Source: Typha latifolia (Eukaryota; Streptophyta; Magnoliopsida; Poales; Typhaceae). From it: a DNA stretch of 64,000 bases. The position numbers and the translations under genes are program-made. Positions 38,301 to 50,186 of the stretch are shown here, piece after piece. How positions within the stretch are numbered: position 1 is the stretch's first letter; every line of letters begins with the position of its first letter. Under the pieces are notes generated by a model. It did no database searches. It saw only the letters and a program-made list of their open reading frames with translations, and was not told where the DNA came from. The stretch is taken from assembly GCA_019914945.1 (NCBI GenBank), contig CM034101.1, positions 13,713,188 to 13,777,187 on the forward strand, in the 5' to 3' direction.

Positions 38301-39550
38301 CAACCATGAAGAAGACAAGAATAGAGCTAAGCAAAGATTTGAGTAACATAAGATGCGCAGCGTGCAAAAGAAAAAGAGGGTTTTTTTTTTTTTTTTTAAT
38401 CTCTAACTTGTTCACATCTAAATCAATTATTTTGTATACAAATTATCAATACAAAAATCTAATTATTCTAGAAGCAAAGCTACCTAAGACGCAAACCACT
38501 GGTTGTTAGTCCACCACTCTTCCACTCTTTTTTTGAAGGGTTCCCAATGCAATTGCAATCACCAATGCAGCAAAGAGAAGTGGCTACACAGTGGTTGCTC
38601 CTAGTTGTCTTCATGGTAAAGGTCTTCATAGACCCTGGCTCTGAAGACCCAATTAGACTCCGGAGATAGGTCGCTCATGAGGGCAAAAATGAAGAAGCTA
38701 TGATTAGTTTCTAAAGCCTCCACGCAGGCATTATCACTCAAAAGCCATATCCTGCCAGAGAGACCAACAGAGCTAACCACGTAATGACTCTTGAGAAGGA
38801 GAGATGCTATAATTTCCTTGGCCTTCTTCTTACTGTATTTTGTTTCAAAAAAGGAAAGCTACAGAGGAACGGGTGCTGTGGACTCGATAATTTCAAGTAA
38901 AAACTATCACATAATATTTTCTAAATGCAAAAATCTAACAAATAATTAATGAAAATGATATTTCTGAGATTTTATATAGGTAAGAGAGTCAGCAGTCGAC
39001 ATACTAAAATAAATAAATGAGGGAATCTATATTAAAATAATAATAATTCAAGGAGCTTAAGTGTACCAAACCCAAAAATTAAAACAACAAGAAGCGTTAG
39101 TCTACTCCAAAGCAAAAGGTTAATGATTCTATGTCATCCACCCAAAGTTGTAAAGTTGGAACTTTTGAGAATCCTAATGTCTCCAAAATTAACGGAAATA
39201 ATTAAAATACTCTTCGTCTATTTTCAATTTAGGATGTTACTTTTGCAAACTCCTATATTCTACGAGCCTTGATTACAATAAAATTTGGCATCAATTTCTA
39301 CTGGCAAAAATACAGACAATGGTGGAATAAAGTTCTCGCGACGCTTGCAATATTAATTACATGAGTATATTCAAATATTAAGGCTCTTTAATTACAATAA
39401 AATAAATTCCAAGAAAAATGAGAAGCAATCCATGCAGTCACCCATCCCAGACTATATACAAGAAGAAAAAAAAAGTTTAAAAAAATCAAACCAAGAAAAG
39501 GATTACAATTCGAAAACCCCATGAACCCAGAACACTTATAATTACAAATA
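35350..39550. other. Intergenic spacer with LINE pieces
   Basis: AT-rich. It holds a (CT)n tract at 36619-36642, a (TA)n tract at 36942-36959 and the two LINE segments at 37850-38330 and 38610-38860. No functional gene is seen. Confidence 0.6.
37850..38860 (-). pseudogene. Internally deleted LINE relic (endonuclease and RT-end pieces)
   Basis: Reading the minus strand from 38860, a stretch translates as KKAKEIIASLLLKSHYVV..VGLSGRIWLL, then NWVFRARVYED. This matches the start of the apurinic endonuclease domain of plant L1-type LINEs (KKxxEI…GLSGGIxLLW…GVYG). Further on, at about 38330-38000, the minus strand gives 'LLMAKYFPRSSSWEAKLKHR' and 'ILSLRDLLRKNAK', the region just before the zinc-binding end of the RT polyprotein. 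The RT core that should lie between them is absent. Stops and frameshifts occur throughout. Family assignment comes from these motifs; boundaries are approximate. Confidence 0.65.
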
Positions 39551-39562
39551 TATGTACAATAA

Positions 39563-40018
39563 TTAAACTCCACGAGCAAGCATCTCCTGGTACTCTCCAA
39601 AAGACCTCTGCCTTTGGAGCCTCATCTCCTCCCTAAACTTCCTTATAAACATCTCTGCCCTCAAATCCACCTCCCCCATCTCCACCACTGCACTCAAAGA
39701 AGGCCCAAAAGATGAACAAGAAGAGGACGAAGAAGAACCATCTTCAAACTGCGGATGAAGCCTATCAATATTTCTTGCACCCTTCTCTAATATTTTCCAT
39801 CCTTTATCCTCGCAAGGCGTCTCCTGCCGCTCGACGTGGGCAGGCTCGGGCTCGTTGTAGAGCTCGTCGACGTACACGGGAGCGAAGCTTCGGTGGCGGT
39901 GCAACGCACGAGTTCTGCGGCGTTTTCGACGTCGGAGTATGGTGTGGAGTTTGAGCTTGAGACTTTTCCACACTCTTTTAGTGGGGAGGGGTTGGTTCCC
40001 GAAGCCCAAACAAGACAT
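39563..40018 (-). CDS. DUF761 (cotton-fibre-expressed) protein
   Basis: Single exon, 151 aa, ATG at 40018. The C-terminal 35 residues are the DUF761 motif: VDLRAEMFIRKFREEMRLQ followed by RQRSFGEYQEMLARGV. The N-terminus has a basic stretch (LRRRKRRRTRALHRHR) and the middle a Ser-rich linker. Proteins of this plant family are small and poorly understood; some are linked to stress or growth and a few to the cell periphery. A TATA-like AATATAAGA lies about 105 bp upstream on the minus strand near 40121-40130. The basic stretch might direct nuclear location, which is inference. Confidence 0.9.
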   Translation of the reverse strand: MSCLGFGNQPLPTKRVWKSLKLKLHTILRRRKRRRTRALHRHRSFAPVYVDELYNEPEPAHVERQETPCEDKGWKILEKGARNIDRLHPQFEDGSSSSSSCSSFGPSLSAVVEMGEVDLRAEMFIRKFREEMRLQRQRSFGEYQEMLARGV

Positions 40019-41172
40019 GAAATGGTGAAGAGAGAGGAGGGACTAAGTGTAAGTTTACGCTAAGGTTTAATTTCTTGGAAGAGTTGGCTGAGGTGAAGTG
40101 GGAGAGAGGGATGATGGGGTTCTTATATTTTGGCAATGGAAAGGTTGGTGTAGTTTGAAGGCAAGGGATATATAATTTTAATAAGGGATATTTCTTTTCT
40201 CTTTCGGCATATACATCCGGGTAAGACTCACGCTATGTGTTTGACTGTTGGGTGGCATAATAGAAGCCTATATATTAGTCTAATTCAATTAATTAAGGAA
40301 GTCCCCCATTAATTTCCCTTTTTATTCGCCTACAAAAAGGTAGGAGGAAGAGGATGTTATCCGATTAATTTGTTGGCATAACATGCTTGTCCAAGTATTA
40401 TCTAAAGATATGATAAAGTTTCACTCTTTAAATCATGATGTTAATCATCTTTATTGGACTATTATTTAGTTATTCCAAGAAGTAATACAAGTACTTAGCT
40501 TGAATTCTTCCAAGTAATAAATATTTCAAGGCAAAGGAAGGAATCACTTAATCGAGTACTTAGCTTGTTATTGACTAGGTATAACTATAGCCCAAGACTA
40601 GCAATATTGCATATGCCCCCCCCCCACCCCACCTAATGCTCTTCTTTTCTCCACAATTCCTTGCCACTTATTTTCCCCCCTCCTCCTTTTTGGGTATGAA
40701 GATGGACGGCAAGGTTACGCAGCCCCCAACTTGGAGGGCAAAGATTCTTTGGTTGCTTAAAAGATAGGAGAAATTAGAGAATATTCTATATAGATATCCT
40801 CTCATACAGCAAAACATTATCCTATTTGGGTCAAGAATGGATCCTTCTAGGTTTCTTCTGACCTTAGACATTTCGGACTTATATAGTGAGATCTATATAT
40901 ATATAAAAGATTTGATAGTTGGACCACTACCTGGAAGTTTGGCAGCCATTTCCTTGGGATCCAGACATCGTAATCTTAATTAGTTGTTTATGTTCTAGTG
41001 AGCTCTTCTGAACAACCTTTCATAACCACTTGAGCTAGATCTTGTCGGCAGAACTTTTCATGAAAAGTCAGCACACGTTATTAGGGGTTGATCAGAAGTG
41101 GGCACGTACAGCAGACTTAGCCTTCAGTTGTCCTACACTCTACGGAGGAATTGGCTATAGATTGGGCTCTCT

Positions 41173-41637
41173 CGCAGGTGTTTGGATGTAATATAACTGA
41201 TTAGTTATACCTGTCTTTTTAAATTTGAATAAGATAGCTTAAATTAGTTTCAAAAATGGTGTTAATTATAAATCGGTTTAGTAATATCATAACTGTATTT
41301 AATGTGACATAAAAAAGTAATAATGTAGGAGATATTTTATGGAATGATGACTAAAATACATTTGATAGTAAATATACGAGGAGAGGAGAGGAAAGAAAAA
41401 GAAAAAGAATGATTGAAATAATAATTAATTAAAATGATGGCGTTACAAGGACAAAATGATAATTATATTTGATTGGTAAACATAAAATTATTAGATGAAA
41501 AATAAAATTAGAAAGAGGAATGGGGTTTAAGTAGATTGCTCTAAACTAATTTTAGGAAACTATTATTTGGACAGTACATCAGTATAATGTTCATTAAACT
41601 GGTTTAAAAGTATACCTAAACCACATCCAAACAGCGC
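41173..41637. mobile_element. MITE-like element with GTGTTTGGATGT inverted ends
   Basis: The left end reads AGGTGTTTGGATGTAATATAACTG. The right end, near 41616-41637, reads CCACATCCAAACAGCGC, which is the inverted form of GTTTGGATGTGG. Between them is AT-rich, non-coding sequence with further partly inverted blocks (AAACTGGTTTA near the right, AAATCGGTTTA inside). The superfamily is uncertain because no target-site duplication could be fixed. Confidence 0.55.
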
Positions 41638-41645
41638 TATATATA

Positions 41646-41649
<4 letters not shown>

Positions 41650-41682
<33 letters not shown>
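41650..41682. repeat. (GT)n microsatellite
   Basis: About 16 GT units. Confidence 0.95.
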
Positions 41683-41683
<1 letters not shown>

Positions 41684-42174
41684 ATTAAGTGATTGATCTC
41701 AGTAATTCAACCCTTATACGTGTCTTAAGTGGAGAGCTATTTGGGTTAGTTTCCGTTATGTGATTGTTCTTAGTTGAACCCTTACATGAGCTTATGTGTC
41801 TTAATGCCTTTGTCCATCAGGAAGGATGGCCATTTTAACTCACACTTAGCATGTAAGAAAATGTCTCTATCTATACTCTACTAGTAGTAATAGACTTATC
41901 CAACTATTGAACAACCTATGTAATCCTGCCCTTAATATATAACAAATTCCAGGTGCATTTATAAGAAAATATATCACAGTAAGGCCTCTTCTTATATATA
42001 TATTATATAGACTCAATCAAACTGAGAGCCATCTAAAATTAGTACAAAAAGTTGTTAAACGATTGAATTGCAAGCCAGGAGAATCCATCCAGCTTTACCT
42101 ACTACTCCCTTGGTTAGAGTGTAGCATTCAATACAATCCCACTACGTCGATCAGGATATTTCCGAAACGTAGCC

Positions 42175-42180
42175 CATGCA
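42175..42180 (+). promoter_or_regulatory. RY element (CATGCA) upstream of the globulin gene
   Basis: CATGCA about 205 bp before the start codon and about 140 bp before the TATA box. It is the core of the legumin box bound by B3 factors of the ABI3/FUS3 type in seed storage promoters. Position and gene identity agree, but function is inferred. Confidence 0.55.
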
Positions 42181-42314
42181 TTTTGTTCTCTTCCTTGGAA
42201 ACCTCGGCACCTACAACCATCCCTCATATGTGGCGGCAAAACTCCGACCTCCATCCATCTATAAACGCCAAATCATCGCAACAACCAAACTTAGATTTTT
42301 TAAACCTCATAGTC

Positions 42315-42322
42315 CTATAAAG
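42315..42322 (+). promoter_or_regulatory. TATA box of the 11S globulin gene
   Basis: CTATAAAG lies 61-68 bp upstream of the ATG, giving a short leader of about 35 bases as is usual for storage-protein genes. Confidence 0.65.
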
Positions 42323-42382
42323 TACCACCTCACTCCTCTCTCCCTGTTTACCAATTAGCTAGCTAGAATTAACACTCTAGCC

Positions 42383-43100
42383 ATGGCAATCCCCAACCTT
42401 TCTTTCCTCTCTCTCCCCCTTTGCTTCCTCTTCTTCTTCTTTTTCTTCTCTCATGCACAATCACAGACGCAGTTTTCGTACGCAAAACGACGATACGGAG
42501 AACGAAGCCGGTGCCGAGTCGAGAGGCTCCATGCCCTCGAGCCGGTGAGACGCCTCGAGTCGGAAGCCGGCGTGACCGAGTACTACGACGAGAGCAACGA
42601 GCAGCTCGAGTGCGCCGGGGTGTCGGCGATGCGGCAAACAATCGAGTCCAATGGACTCCTCTTGCCTTCTTACTCCAATGCTCCCCACCTAGTCTACATT
42701 CTCCAAGGCTCGTCATAAACTTATATATAGTACGTGCAAATTAGCACAAGGCTTGACGTACTTTATTAGTTAATTATATATATTTATGCTTGAGTGCAGG
42801 TAATGGGATTACAAGTGCAGTGATCTCTGGGTGTCCAGAGACGTACCAATCCTATCAGAAATCGGAGCAAGGACGTCGACATGGTGAAAGGCAAGGACAG
42901 CAAATGTTCCAAGATGAGCACCAAAAGATCTACCGGTTCCGCCAGGGAGATATCCTTGCTCTGCCTGCCGGAGTCGCTCACTGGTTCTACAACGACGGCG
43001 AGACGCCGGTCGTCACCTTCACCGTGTTCGATACCAGTAACAGCGCTAACCAGCTCGATCGCACTCATAGGGTATTATAACTTCTTTGCACTCTACAATA

Positions 43101-43138
<38 letters not shown>

Positions 43139-44666
43139 TTGATAGCCCTTATACCACTATATATAAGAAAAAACAGGGGTCAAAGGGACCAATACCTGTA
43201 TGGTAGGCTCCTAATGATTATAAGAGCAGGAATAAAGTACGACATAAATTATAATTTTTAAATTTTTTTTTTAAAGAACATCTATATTTTAGCCTAATTG
43301 CCAAATAATAATAATAACTCCTTAGTCAAAGCAAAGAATCTAGCTTCTCCATTTCTAGTTATCTTTCCAAGAAAAAAAGAAAAAAAAATCTCAAATATTT
43401 TAGAGTTGATTATATCAGTTTGTGAACATCTTCTTAATTAATTTCTCCAACTTGCAGCACTTCCTACTGGCAGGGAAGAAGCAAGGCCAGCAATCTTTCT
43501 TCAGCTCTCGCGAGTCCAAGGAGACCTCCAGCAACAACAACATATTCAACGGCTTCGACCTCGAGCTATTGGCGGAGGCGCTCGGCGTCAGCAGAGAGAC
43601 GGCGAGGAAGCTACAGGGCCAGGACGACCAGAGAGGGCACATTGTGAGGGTGGAGAGGGGGCTTCAAGTGCTGAAGCCGCGGAGGACGGAGGAGAGCACC
43701 GAGTGGGAGGAGGAGGAGGAGGAGGAGGGAAGAAGGAGAAGAAGAGCCGCAAATGGAATTGATGAAGCTATTTGCTTCATGAAGTTGAGGGAGAACGTCG
43801 GTGACCCCATGAAGGCGGATATGTACACTCCCGGAGGTGGGAGGATTACTGTGCTCAATAGCCAGAAGCTCCCCATACTTCGTTTCATCCAGATGAGTGC
43901 TAATAGGGGAGTTCTTAACAGGGTAAGATCTCATGGATTAATTTATTCTTTCACCCTTGCATAGAAATTAAAGGAACAAAAGGAATAGAGAGAAAGCAAA
44001 AAATAAAAATAAAAATGAGGAGGACTATAAAGAAAAATTAATCGTCCTTTTCTATAGTTACATAGTGAGGGTAATAACCATATAATTTTTAATTTTTAAT
44101 TTATCTGATATGTTTTAACATACGTTTAACCATCCTATTTACTTAGTGTTAATTATTTTCCCTACTCCTGAAAATTAAAAAATAAAAGAATTTTTTTAGA
44201 GAAGTGAAAACTTAAACGGCTTTCCGAATATTATCCAATTGGAGAAAAAAATTGCTATCTTTCTTTGCAGAATGCAATCCTTGCACCGCACTGGAACATC
44301 AACGCCCACGCCGTGGTGTTCGTGATAAGTGGCCGCGCCCGCCTCCAGATCGTGGGCAACCAAGGCAGCACCGCCTTCGACGGCGAGCTCCGGCAGGGCC
44401 AGCTCATGGTCGTGCCCCAGAACTTCGCGGTGATGGCGCAGGCGAGGAGCGAGGGCTTCTCGTGGATTTCTATCCAGACCATTGACAACGCCATGAACAA
44501 CGCGATCGTGGGGAAAACGTCGGCGTTCCGGGGAATGCCGGCCGACGTGCTCGCCAACTCTTTCGGGATCTCGAGGGAGGAGGCCATGAGGTTGAAGTTT
44601 AGCAGAGGGCAGGAGATGGCGATCTTTTCTCCGAAGTCTAAGGCGATTGGATATGGCGATATGTGA
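42383..44666 (+). CDS. 11S globulin (legumin-type) seed storage protein
   Basis: Exons 42383-42707, 42800-43071, 43458-43922, 44271-44666: the classic four-exon legumin layout; 485 aa. An N-terminal signal peptide (hydrophobic to about residue 23) targets the ER and protein-storage vacuole. There are two cupin domains. The asparaginyl-endopeptidase site is Asn298-Gly299 (NGIDEAIC), which separates acidic and basic chains. Cys44-Cys77 would form the intrachain bond and Cys120-Cys304 the interchain bond. A Glu/Arg-rich variable loop precedes the cleavage site ([14 protein letters not shown]). Exon 1 must join exon 2 in phase 1 to give LVYILQG-NGIT, but the only base pair available there is GC (AAG|GCTCGT), so intron 1 appears to be GC-AG. 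The alternative, a GTCATA donor four bases on, would need an acceptor at GAG|TGCAGG and would insert two residues. Introns 2 and 3 are standard. Confidence 0.94.
43102..43137. repeat. (TA)n microsatellite in globulin intron 2
   Basis: About 17 TA units, 30 bp after the donor of intron 2. Confidence 0.95.
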
Positions 44667-45298
44667 ATGTGATCGATGATCGAGTTACGTATGAAGTGCT
44701 GGTAGAGAACCAGTCGCATGGTTTTATGCTGGCCTTAGCTAGTTAGGGAGTGTGATAAAAATGCCTCTAGTACTTAGTCCTTGTGGAGAGGTTTAGTATG
44801 GCTTTTTTATGTTTCCGAGAAATAAATGCACTCCCACTTCTCCACATGTTTTGTATGGTTTTTAGTTATTTATGTTTCTTGTTCTTTTTCCTCTTTTTGA
44901 GATTTCTATTATTTTGCAATTTGATTCTCTCTTTCTTCTCTTCAAACAGGAAATTGAATGTTTAGTATATATAATTTAGATAGTCGGGTTTTATCCGCCA
45001 ATGACTTATTGGGATTGATATATAATAGAGCACTATGTCCATATCATTTAAAATAATTGTGATCTGCCAAGTAATAATGATATTAAATAGGTGGAAGTAA
45101 TCACTCTGTTTTACATTACTAGAAACCAAAAGGTTCACATCTTTCTCACAGTAAAGCAGTGATACTGAGGCAGTAGAAAGCATCACACAGAAGCTACAGT
45201 AACACCAAAAGAACTACCCGCAATGGTAGGTAAAACGGAAAAAAGCAAGGGGGGAAACAAGAGACCACCACTGGCAGGGAGAACTAAATGGCTAAGGC

Positions 45299-47960
45299 CT
45301 AAGTACATGCTTGGTTTGCCTGCTCGAAACGCTCTGCCTGGGAAGCGGCATCCTCTTCTGATAAAAGGGCCTCTAATAGGAGAGTCTTGACCTCCCAAGC
45401 ATTGTAAGGGAAGTCTGTTCTTGCGTAGGCATTGAGGAGTGCTGCGCTTGCCTGCTTAACTAATTTGGCAAAGCCGCTGCCACCGATGTCATCGTTTCTT
45501 TGTGTTGCTTCCAGTAAGGTCAAGCCTGGTTCATACCTTTCCAAAACCCTTGACCCAAAGACTTTTGCAATAGCTGCTTCTTGTGGGACAATGTTAGGCC
45601 AGGACTCTCTTCCACTGCTCCAGTATCTAGATGAGTCCAAAAGGAAACATATTTTTAGTAGAACATATTAATATCCCAAATATGAATTTAACGATCTAGA
45701 TGAGTGATGTTCACATATTGCTAATTTGCTGTAAATTTGTTGTCCAAAATTAGGGCAGTTGTACCATTTATTTTAGAGTGAAAGAGGGGAAACAACAAAC
45801 TATATCCTTCAGTACAACAATATCCCTAACGTGCTTAAACAATGAATATTATCTTCTTCCCAATCTTGTTCACTATTTTATTTCTCGATAAACCTTGCTG
45901 ACATAGATTACACATCCCTTTTGATAGTTATTTGGATTGTGATCTTGATCTATCTGGTCATGAAAAAATGTGCAATCCTCTGAAAGATCTTGATTTCTTA
46001 ATCAAGCTAAGCAGCTAACTTGCTTTAGACTCAGATTTCACATCACAGACTATTCATATCTAAAGAATGAGCAGAATGCAAAGCATATTCTTGGTTGAGT
46101 AACACTTGAAGAAAGAACAATGCCTATCTTACCAAGTTGATCATGGCAACAAACCCCAGCATCTTACATCATAAAGCTTAAAATGTTTAAGTCCAACAAG
46201 TTAGGCTATGATAACAATCATAAAATTAGAAATTAGCAACGGTTGGTGTAATGCGGGTAAACAAAAAATTTCTCAATCATACTTATATTCTACTTCTACT
46301 ATAGAGCTATTGCAGAGGAAATATTTCATATGCAAGTCACGAAAGCGAAATTCGTGTAGAATCTTATCTACACCTTATTAAAATGTTATGAATTTGCTAT
46401 AAGTAAGTTGACTAATTGACACTGAAATCATGGTTAATATAATCATGAAGAACCACATAAGCAGGTTCATACCTCTATATAGTCCCATCAAATTGACCTG
46501 CAACTTCATTTTTCACAAGGTTGGTATTTTTTCTGCTTGATCATCTAAAGTAAACTATTCACATATTCCAGACAAACTTTACAATATTTTTATTGATATG
46601 AGTGATGAGCCTAATTGCAAAAGTAAACTTCTCCAATCATCTGTAGTTATAGCTTTTCTTCAAGCCTTGATTTTTCTTAGGCCATCAATTAGGCACAAAT
46701 TTCAAGAAGACTGGCGGTAAGTGATCAGCTTCAAAAAGTTTAGTAGTTCTTTAGCAGAACCTAAATATGAGGGAAAGGGCTAAAATAAAGGATGAGGAAA
46801 ATAGATAAGAGTGATCAATCTTTCATGCAGTACATCAGGTTTCTTGGCAAAATGCCATGTATGACAGCTCAAGGCTCAAGCAGTTGATTTCATGAGACCA
46901 ACATCTAGCCAATGACAAGCTCTTAGTATTTGTAAGTTAAATTGCATTATTTATAACCTACAAGACAACTTTCCTCCTATATTGCTACTTAAGATGAGGA
47001 AAAGATTACTGCTGTATAATTACAAGACTTGGAATAATAGCTTGCATATAGAACATGCTATTTTTTGAAAAGACTAAGCACTAGGATGCCACGACAGATG
47101 ATTTTTCCTTACAAAGGAACTGTATCAACAAGAACAATTCACCGGGCAAAAAATTCCAGGAATATAGGGAGGTAAGCAAACAAATCCTACAAAAGTGATC
47201 TTCTTTCATCTAGTGCAAACAAATGGTATTACTACAATAGTTTGTAGATCATTCTTGCTCATCCATCTCACTGACATTTTGCCACCTTCTGAGTTACAGC
47301 AGAAGGAAATCATGATATTAAGTACATGCAGAGTAACTAAGAAGATGTGCATGCCTGATAATGACGGGACACCAGTAACAAGAAGCAACATATGCACGAG
47401 CAAACATAACTGTCTACAAAGCCCCCTAACATAAGTACCTTATGCATATAATGATAAAATTAAAAATTTTCTTCTCCTCCTCCAAACTACTAGGCAATAG
47501 TATGGCATTCATCTCTCCTTTCCCTAACACCCTTGCCAATGGTGGCCCGGCAAGAAACTTTTCATGTTCATGCAAATGATTCCTATAACATCTACACAGC
47601 AAAAGGATATAAAATAGAGTACGTGTGACAAAGCTTGTCCTATTCGATCAATTTAGCCACAATTTCTCACAACACTACAGCAGAAAAGGATACATAAACA
47701 CATCGAAAGTGTTAAAAAAAGAAAAGAAAACCCATCAAAGATTTCGAACATTATTCGAGAAATTAAGGGAGGATGATGGTAAAGACCGGATCTTACTGTG
47801 GAGTGCATCTTCCATAGGTTCTGGTGTAGAGATATCCCGGCCATCCCATCCCAGGTTTTGGCGAATGGACTCCTCTCTTCTCCTCCTCACCTCCACTAGC
47901 CCCAGCTTCTCCACCCAACATTACAAGGTAGTACACCAAACACAGCACCACAAAACCCAT
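45299..47960 (-). CDS. Small secreted plant protein of unknown function
   Basis: Two exons (minus): 47960-47797 and 45626-45299, joined by a 2.17-kb GT-AG intron; phases close at CA|A giving RCTPQYWSSGRESWPN; 163 aa. The first 23 or so residues form a signal peptide (FVVLCLVYYLVMLGGEAGA). The mature part has two Cys, one at each end (RCTPQ… and …ANQAC-T), that could pair. The conserved-looking core is YEPGLTLLEAT and SAALLNAYARTDFPYNAWEV. I recall plant proteins with the same CTPQxWSS…LLNAY…FPY…F..AN..C pattern but no assigned function. I chose the second Met of the first open frame because it starts the signal peptide; 27 Arg/Glu-rich codons upstream are translation of a GA-rich leader. Tail-to-tail with the globulin gene, about 630 bp apart. 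Confidence 0.82.
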
Positions 47961-48000
47961 CTCTCTCCTCTCCCTCCCTCCCTCTCTCTCTCTCTCTCTC
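47961..48000. repeat. CT-rich leader of the secreted-protein gene
   Basis: CTCTCTCC…CTCTCTCTCTCTCTC on the plus strand, GA-rich on the gene's strand, directly before the start codon. Likely transcribed 5' UTR. Confidence 0.8.
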
Positions 48001-48299
48001 AAATGGGAGAGAAGGCTCTTTGTCTTCACCAAGAAACCCATTTGAAATCCTTACTGTTCCCCTTTCTAGGATTAGCTGCAAATTCAGTTGTAGTAATTTA
48101 CTACAACTCAATAATTTGGGCTGGGAACCCGACAGGTTTTTTTTCATCGGAACAAGTACTTGAAATCTGGGCTGCGGAGGATCTTATGCTTGTTTCCTGG
48201 AGTAAATTGACGAGAAAGCCCCTCCTCACTACCGGAACGGATGGCTCCTGGATCGAATTGGACGGTCACGATGGAGTCCCTACGGTTTGATGGGCAATT

Positions 48300-49965
48300 T
48301 ACATTGTAGATCAATTAGTACGGGAATTACTTGCATTTAATTCTTTCACTTCGTTTGGATGGTAGCAAATAAATAATCCCAAATCTCGTATAGAATGCGT
48401 GAGAACAACAAAGGACAGGTATAAATGAGGGTGTGGCTAAGCACGTGACCACAGACCAAAAAAATTCAAGGCCAGGCCACCAAAACTTTAATATTATACA
48501 TAGAATAATAAAGGGTTTGTTTTCTTATCTTTTTAATGAATGTCCCCATGGACATAAGGTTTTCATCACAGATAGAAGCTACACAGGTGGATCAATCTTG
48601 AATGGCTAGACTCATATAACATATCTTCGTAGTGCGATACAATGTAATCCACCTAATGTACTCCTATGCTACAGAGAAGATTATCTAAATTGATTACCTT
48701 AACAATAGACTCTGGATTACTAAAGAGCCATTTAATGGAGGAGCCTACCCTGTGAGGACTTATCTTCATCTTTGAAGAAGAGTAAGGTCTTTACTAGTGA
48801 CCGTATCGCGCACTTTGGCGAGGCAAGATCGATTTAACCTTAGTTCTTGAAAACCTAAGCATAATTCCTTCCCTTCGAGCCCTTCTTGCCCTGGCTATGT
48901 AGCCTCCTTTCTCTACTTTTTTTTTATTTTTATCAAACCCTCCTCCCCGGCTCTAACACTGGTCTAATTCTTGGCTAGAAAGTGCTTGGTGAGTTGGTGG
49001 TGGGGGATGGCTCTCCTTCCTCCTCTTATCTAAGATCTCTAGGCAGATAAGAGATTTTTTGGCCCATGGTTGCCTTCTTGATGAAGGTAAACCTTATTTT
49101 AGTGAGTGTGAAAGGGTTCTTTAAGCTAAATTCTAGAATAATTATTCTTCTTTGTTATTTTTAAAATGAGGATTTTATTTCTATGTTCACTTGTATTTTA
49201 GAATAAGTATGTAATAAATATCTTTGATGTAAAATAAAGTAAAAATAAAAATAAAAAATATATATTTTATTTTTTATAAAATTATCCTAAATACTTGTTA
49301 ATTTGATATAAAGTCGATTAATAGGATAGATATCAAGTATAAATTAATAATTAAATTACTGCATGATATAATATATAATTTTAATAAATAATATTATATT
49401 CTAGAATTGAGTTATTATGATATTTAACTGTTACTCTTTATTATATTTTAGAATAAGAAATAAGTTATTTCTAAAGTGAGGGAGTTATAGGTTTTGAATT
49501 TGAGAATTTTTATCATTTGCTCTTATTTTTTTTATTCTTTTGGCGCAATTGATGACCACTTAGCATGTATTTATTTTTAGTTCTCTGTCCTTTCTATCTG
49601 GCAGTATCCTAAGTGTCAGTACTCTAAATATATGTCAATGTCGCGACAATGTGGTCGACAATAGCTTCTCTATATCGGTTATGTGTTGATCTTTATTAGC
49701 CCCTTATGAAGACCTTCTTCGTAGTTGTGTTTCTTGTGCATCTTTTATGTGCCCAATTATCTTGTTATACTTTTTTGTAATAAGTTTAATATCCACTCCC
49801 CTTTTTATTTTTTTGATGTGTTAAGCTTTATAAAACTTTAAAATTGAATAAAAGAGGCTAAGATCTGGTTAAGGTTATATGCCATGAATTATACCTGCCA
49901 ATTACAATATTAAATCTTTTCTTCTGTTCAAAGATATAAAAAAAATCAGGTCGATAAATATAATT
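48300..49965. other. Intergenic spacer
   Basis: No gene seen. It contains AT-rich repeat copy B at 49190-49480, related to 6540-6850. Confidence 0.55.
49190..49480. repeat. AT-rich dispersed repeat, copy B
   Basis: Collinear with 6540-6850 through the ATTTTATTTTTTATAAAATTA core, AATTTGATA, GATAGATATC, TTTTAATAAATAATATTAT, GATATTTAACTGTTA and TTTTAGAATAAG blocks. Confidence 0.55.
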
Positions 49966-49968
49966 ATA

Positions 49969-50123
49969 TACCTTACGGCATACAGGAGAAAAGAGGGTAC
50001 GAAATCTAACCCTGAATCTGGCATTATATATCTCACCATTTACAAGTTATTAAACAATTATCTTGTGTTATGAGTAAATGAATCAGACATGACTTGGATC
50101 TGACAAGATTCACATCTATACCT

Positions 50124-50186
<63 letters not shown>

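Larger units (their letters stand above)
40150..42300. other. Intergenic spacer upstream of the globulin gene
   Basis: Contains a MITE-like element at about 41173-41637, a C-rich run at 40616-40630, a (GT)n tract at 41650-41682 and, close to the globulin gene, its promoter. No other gene is seen. Confidence 0.6.

Noticed and set aside
40616..40630. C-rich run as a regulatory quadruplex
   Set aside because: It is one homopolymer-like run with a single interruption, not four spaced runs.
42369..42716. 115-codon minus-strand frame opposite globulin exon 1
   Set aside because: Arg-rich mirror of a GC-rich exon. The plus strand has the signal peptide, cysteines and cupin start.
47625..48290. 221-codon plus-strand open frame
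   Set aside because: It runs antisense to exon 1 of the secreted-protein gene and its CT-rich leader, with low-complexity Ser/Leu runs. No domain.
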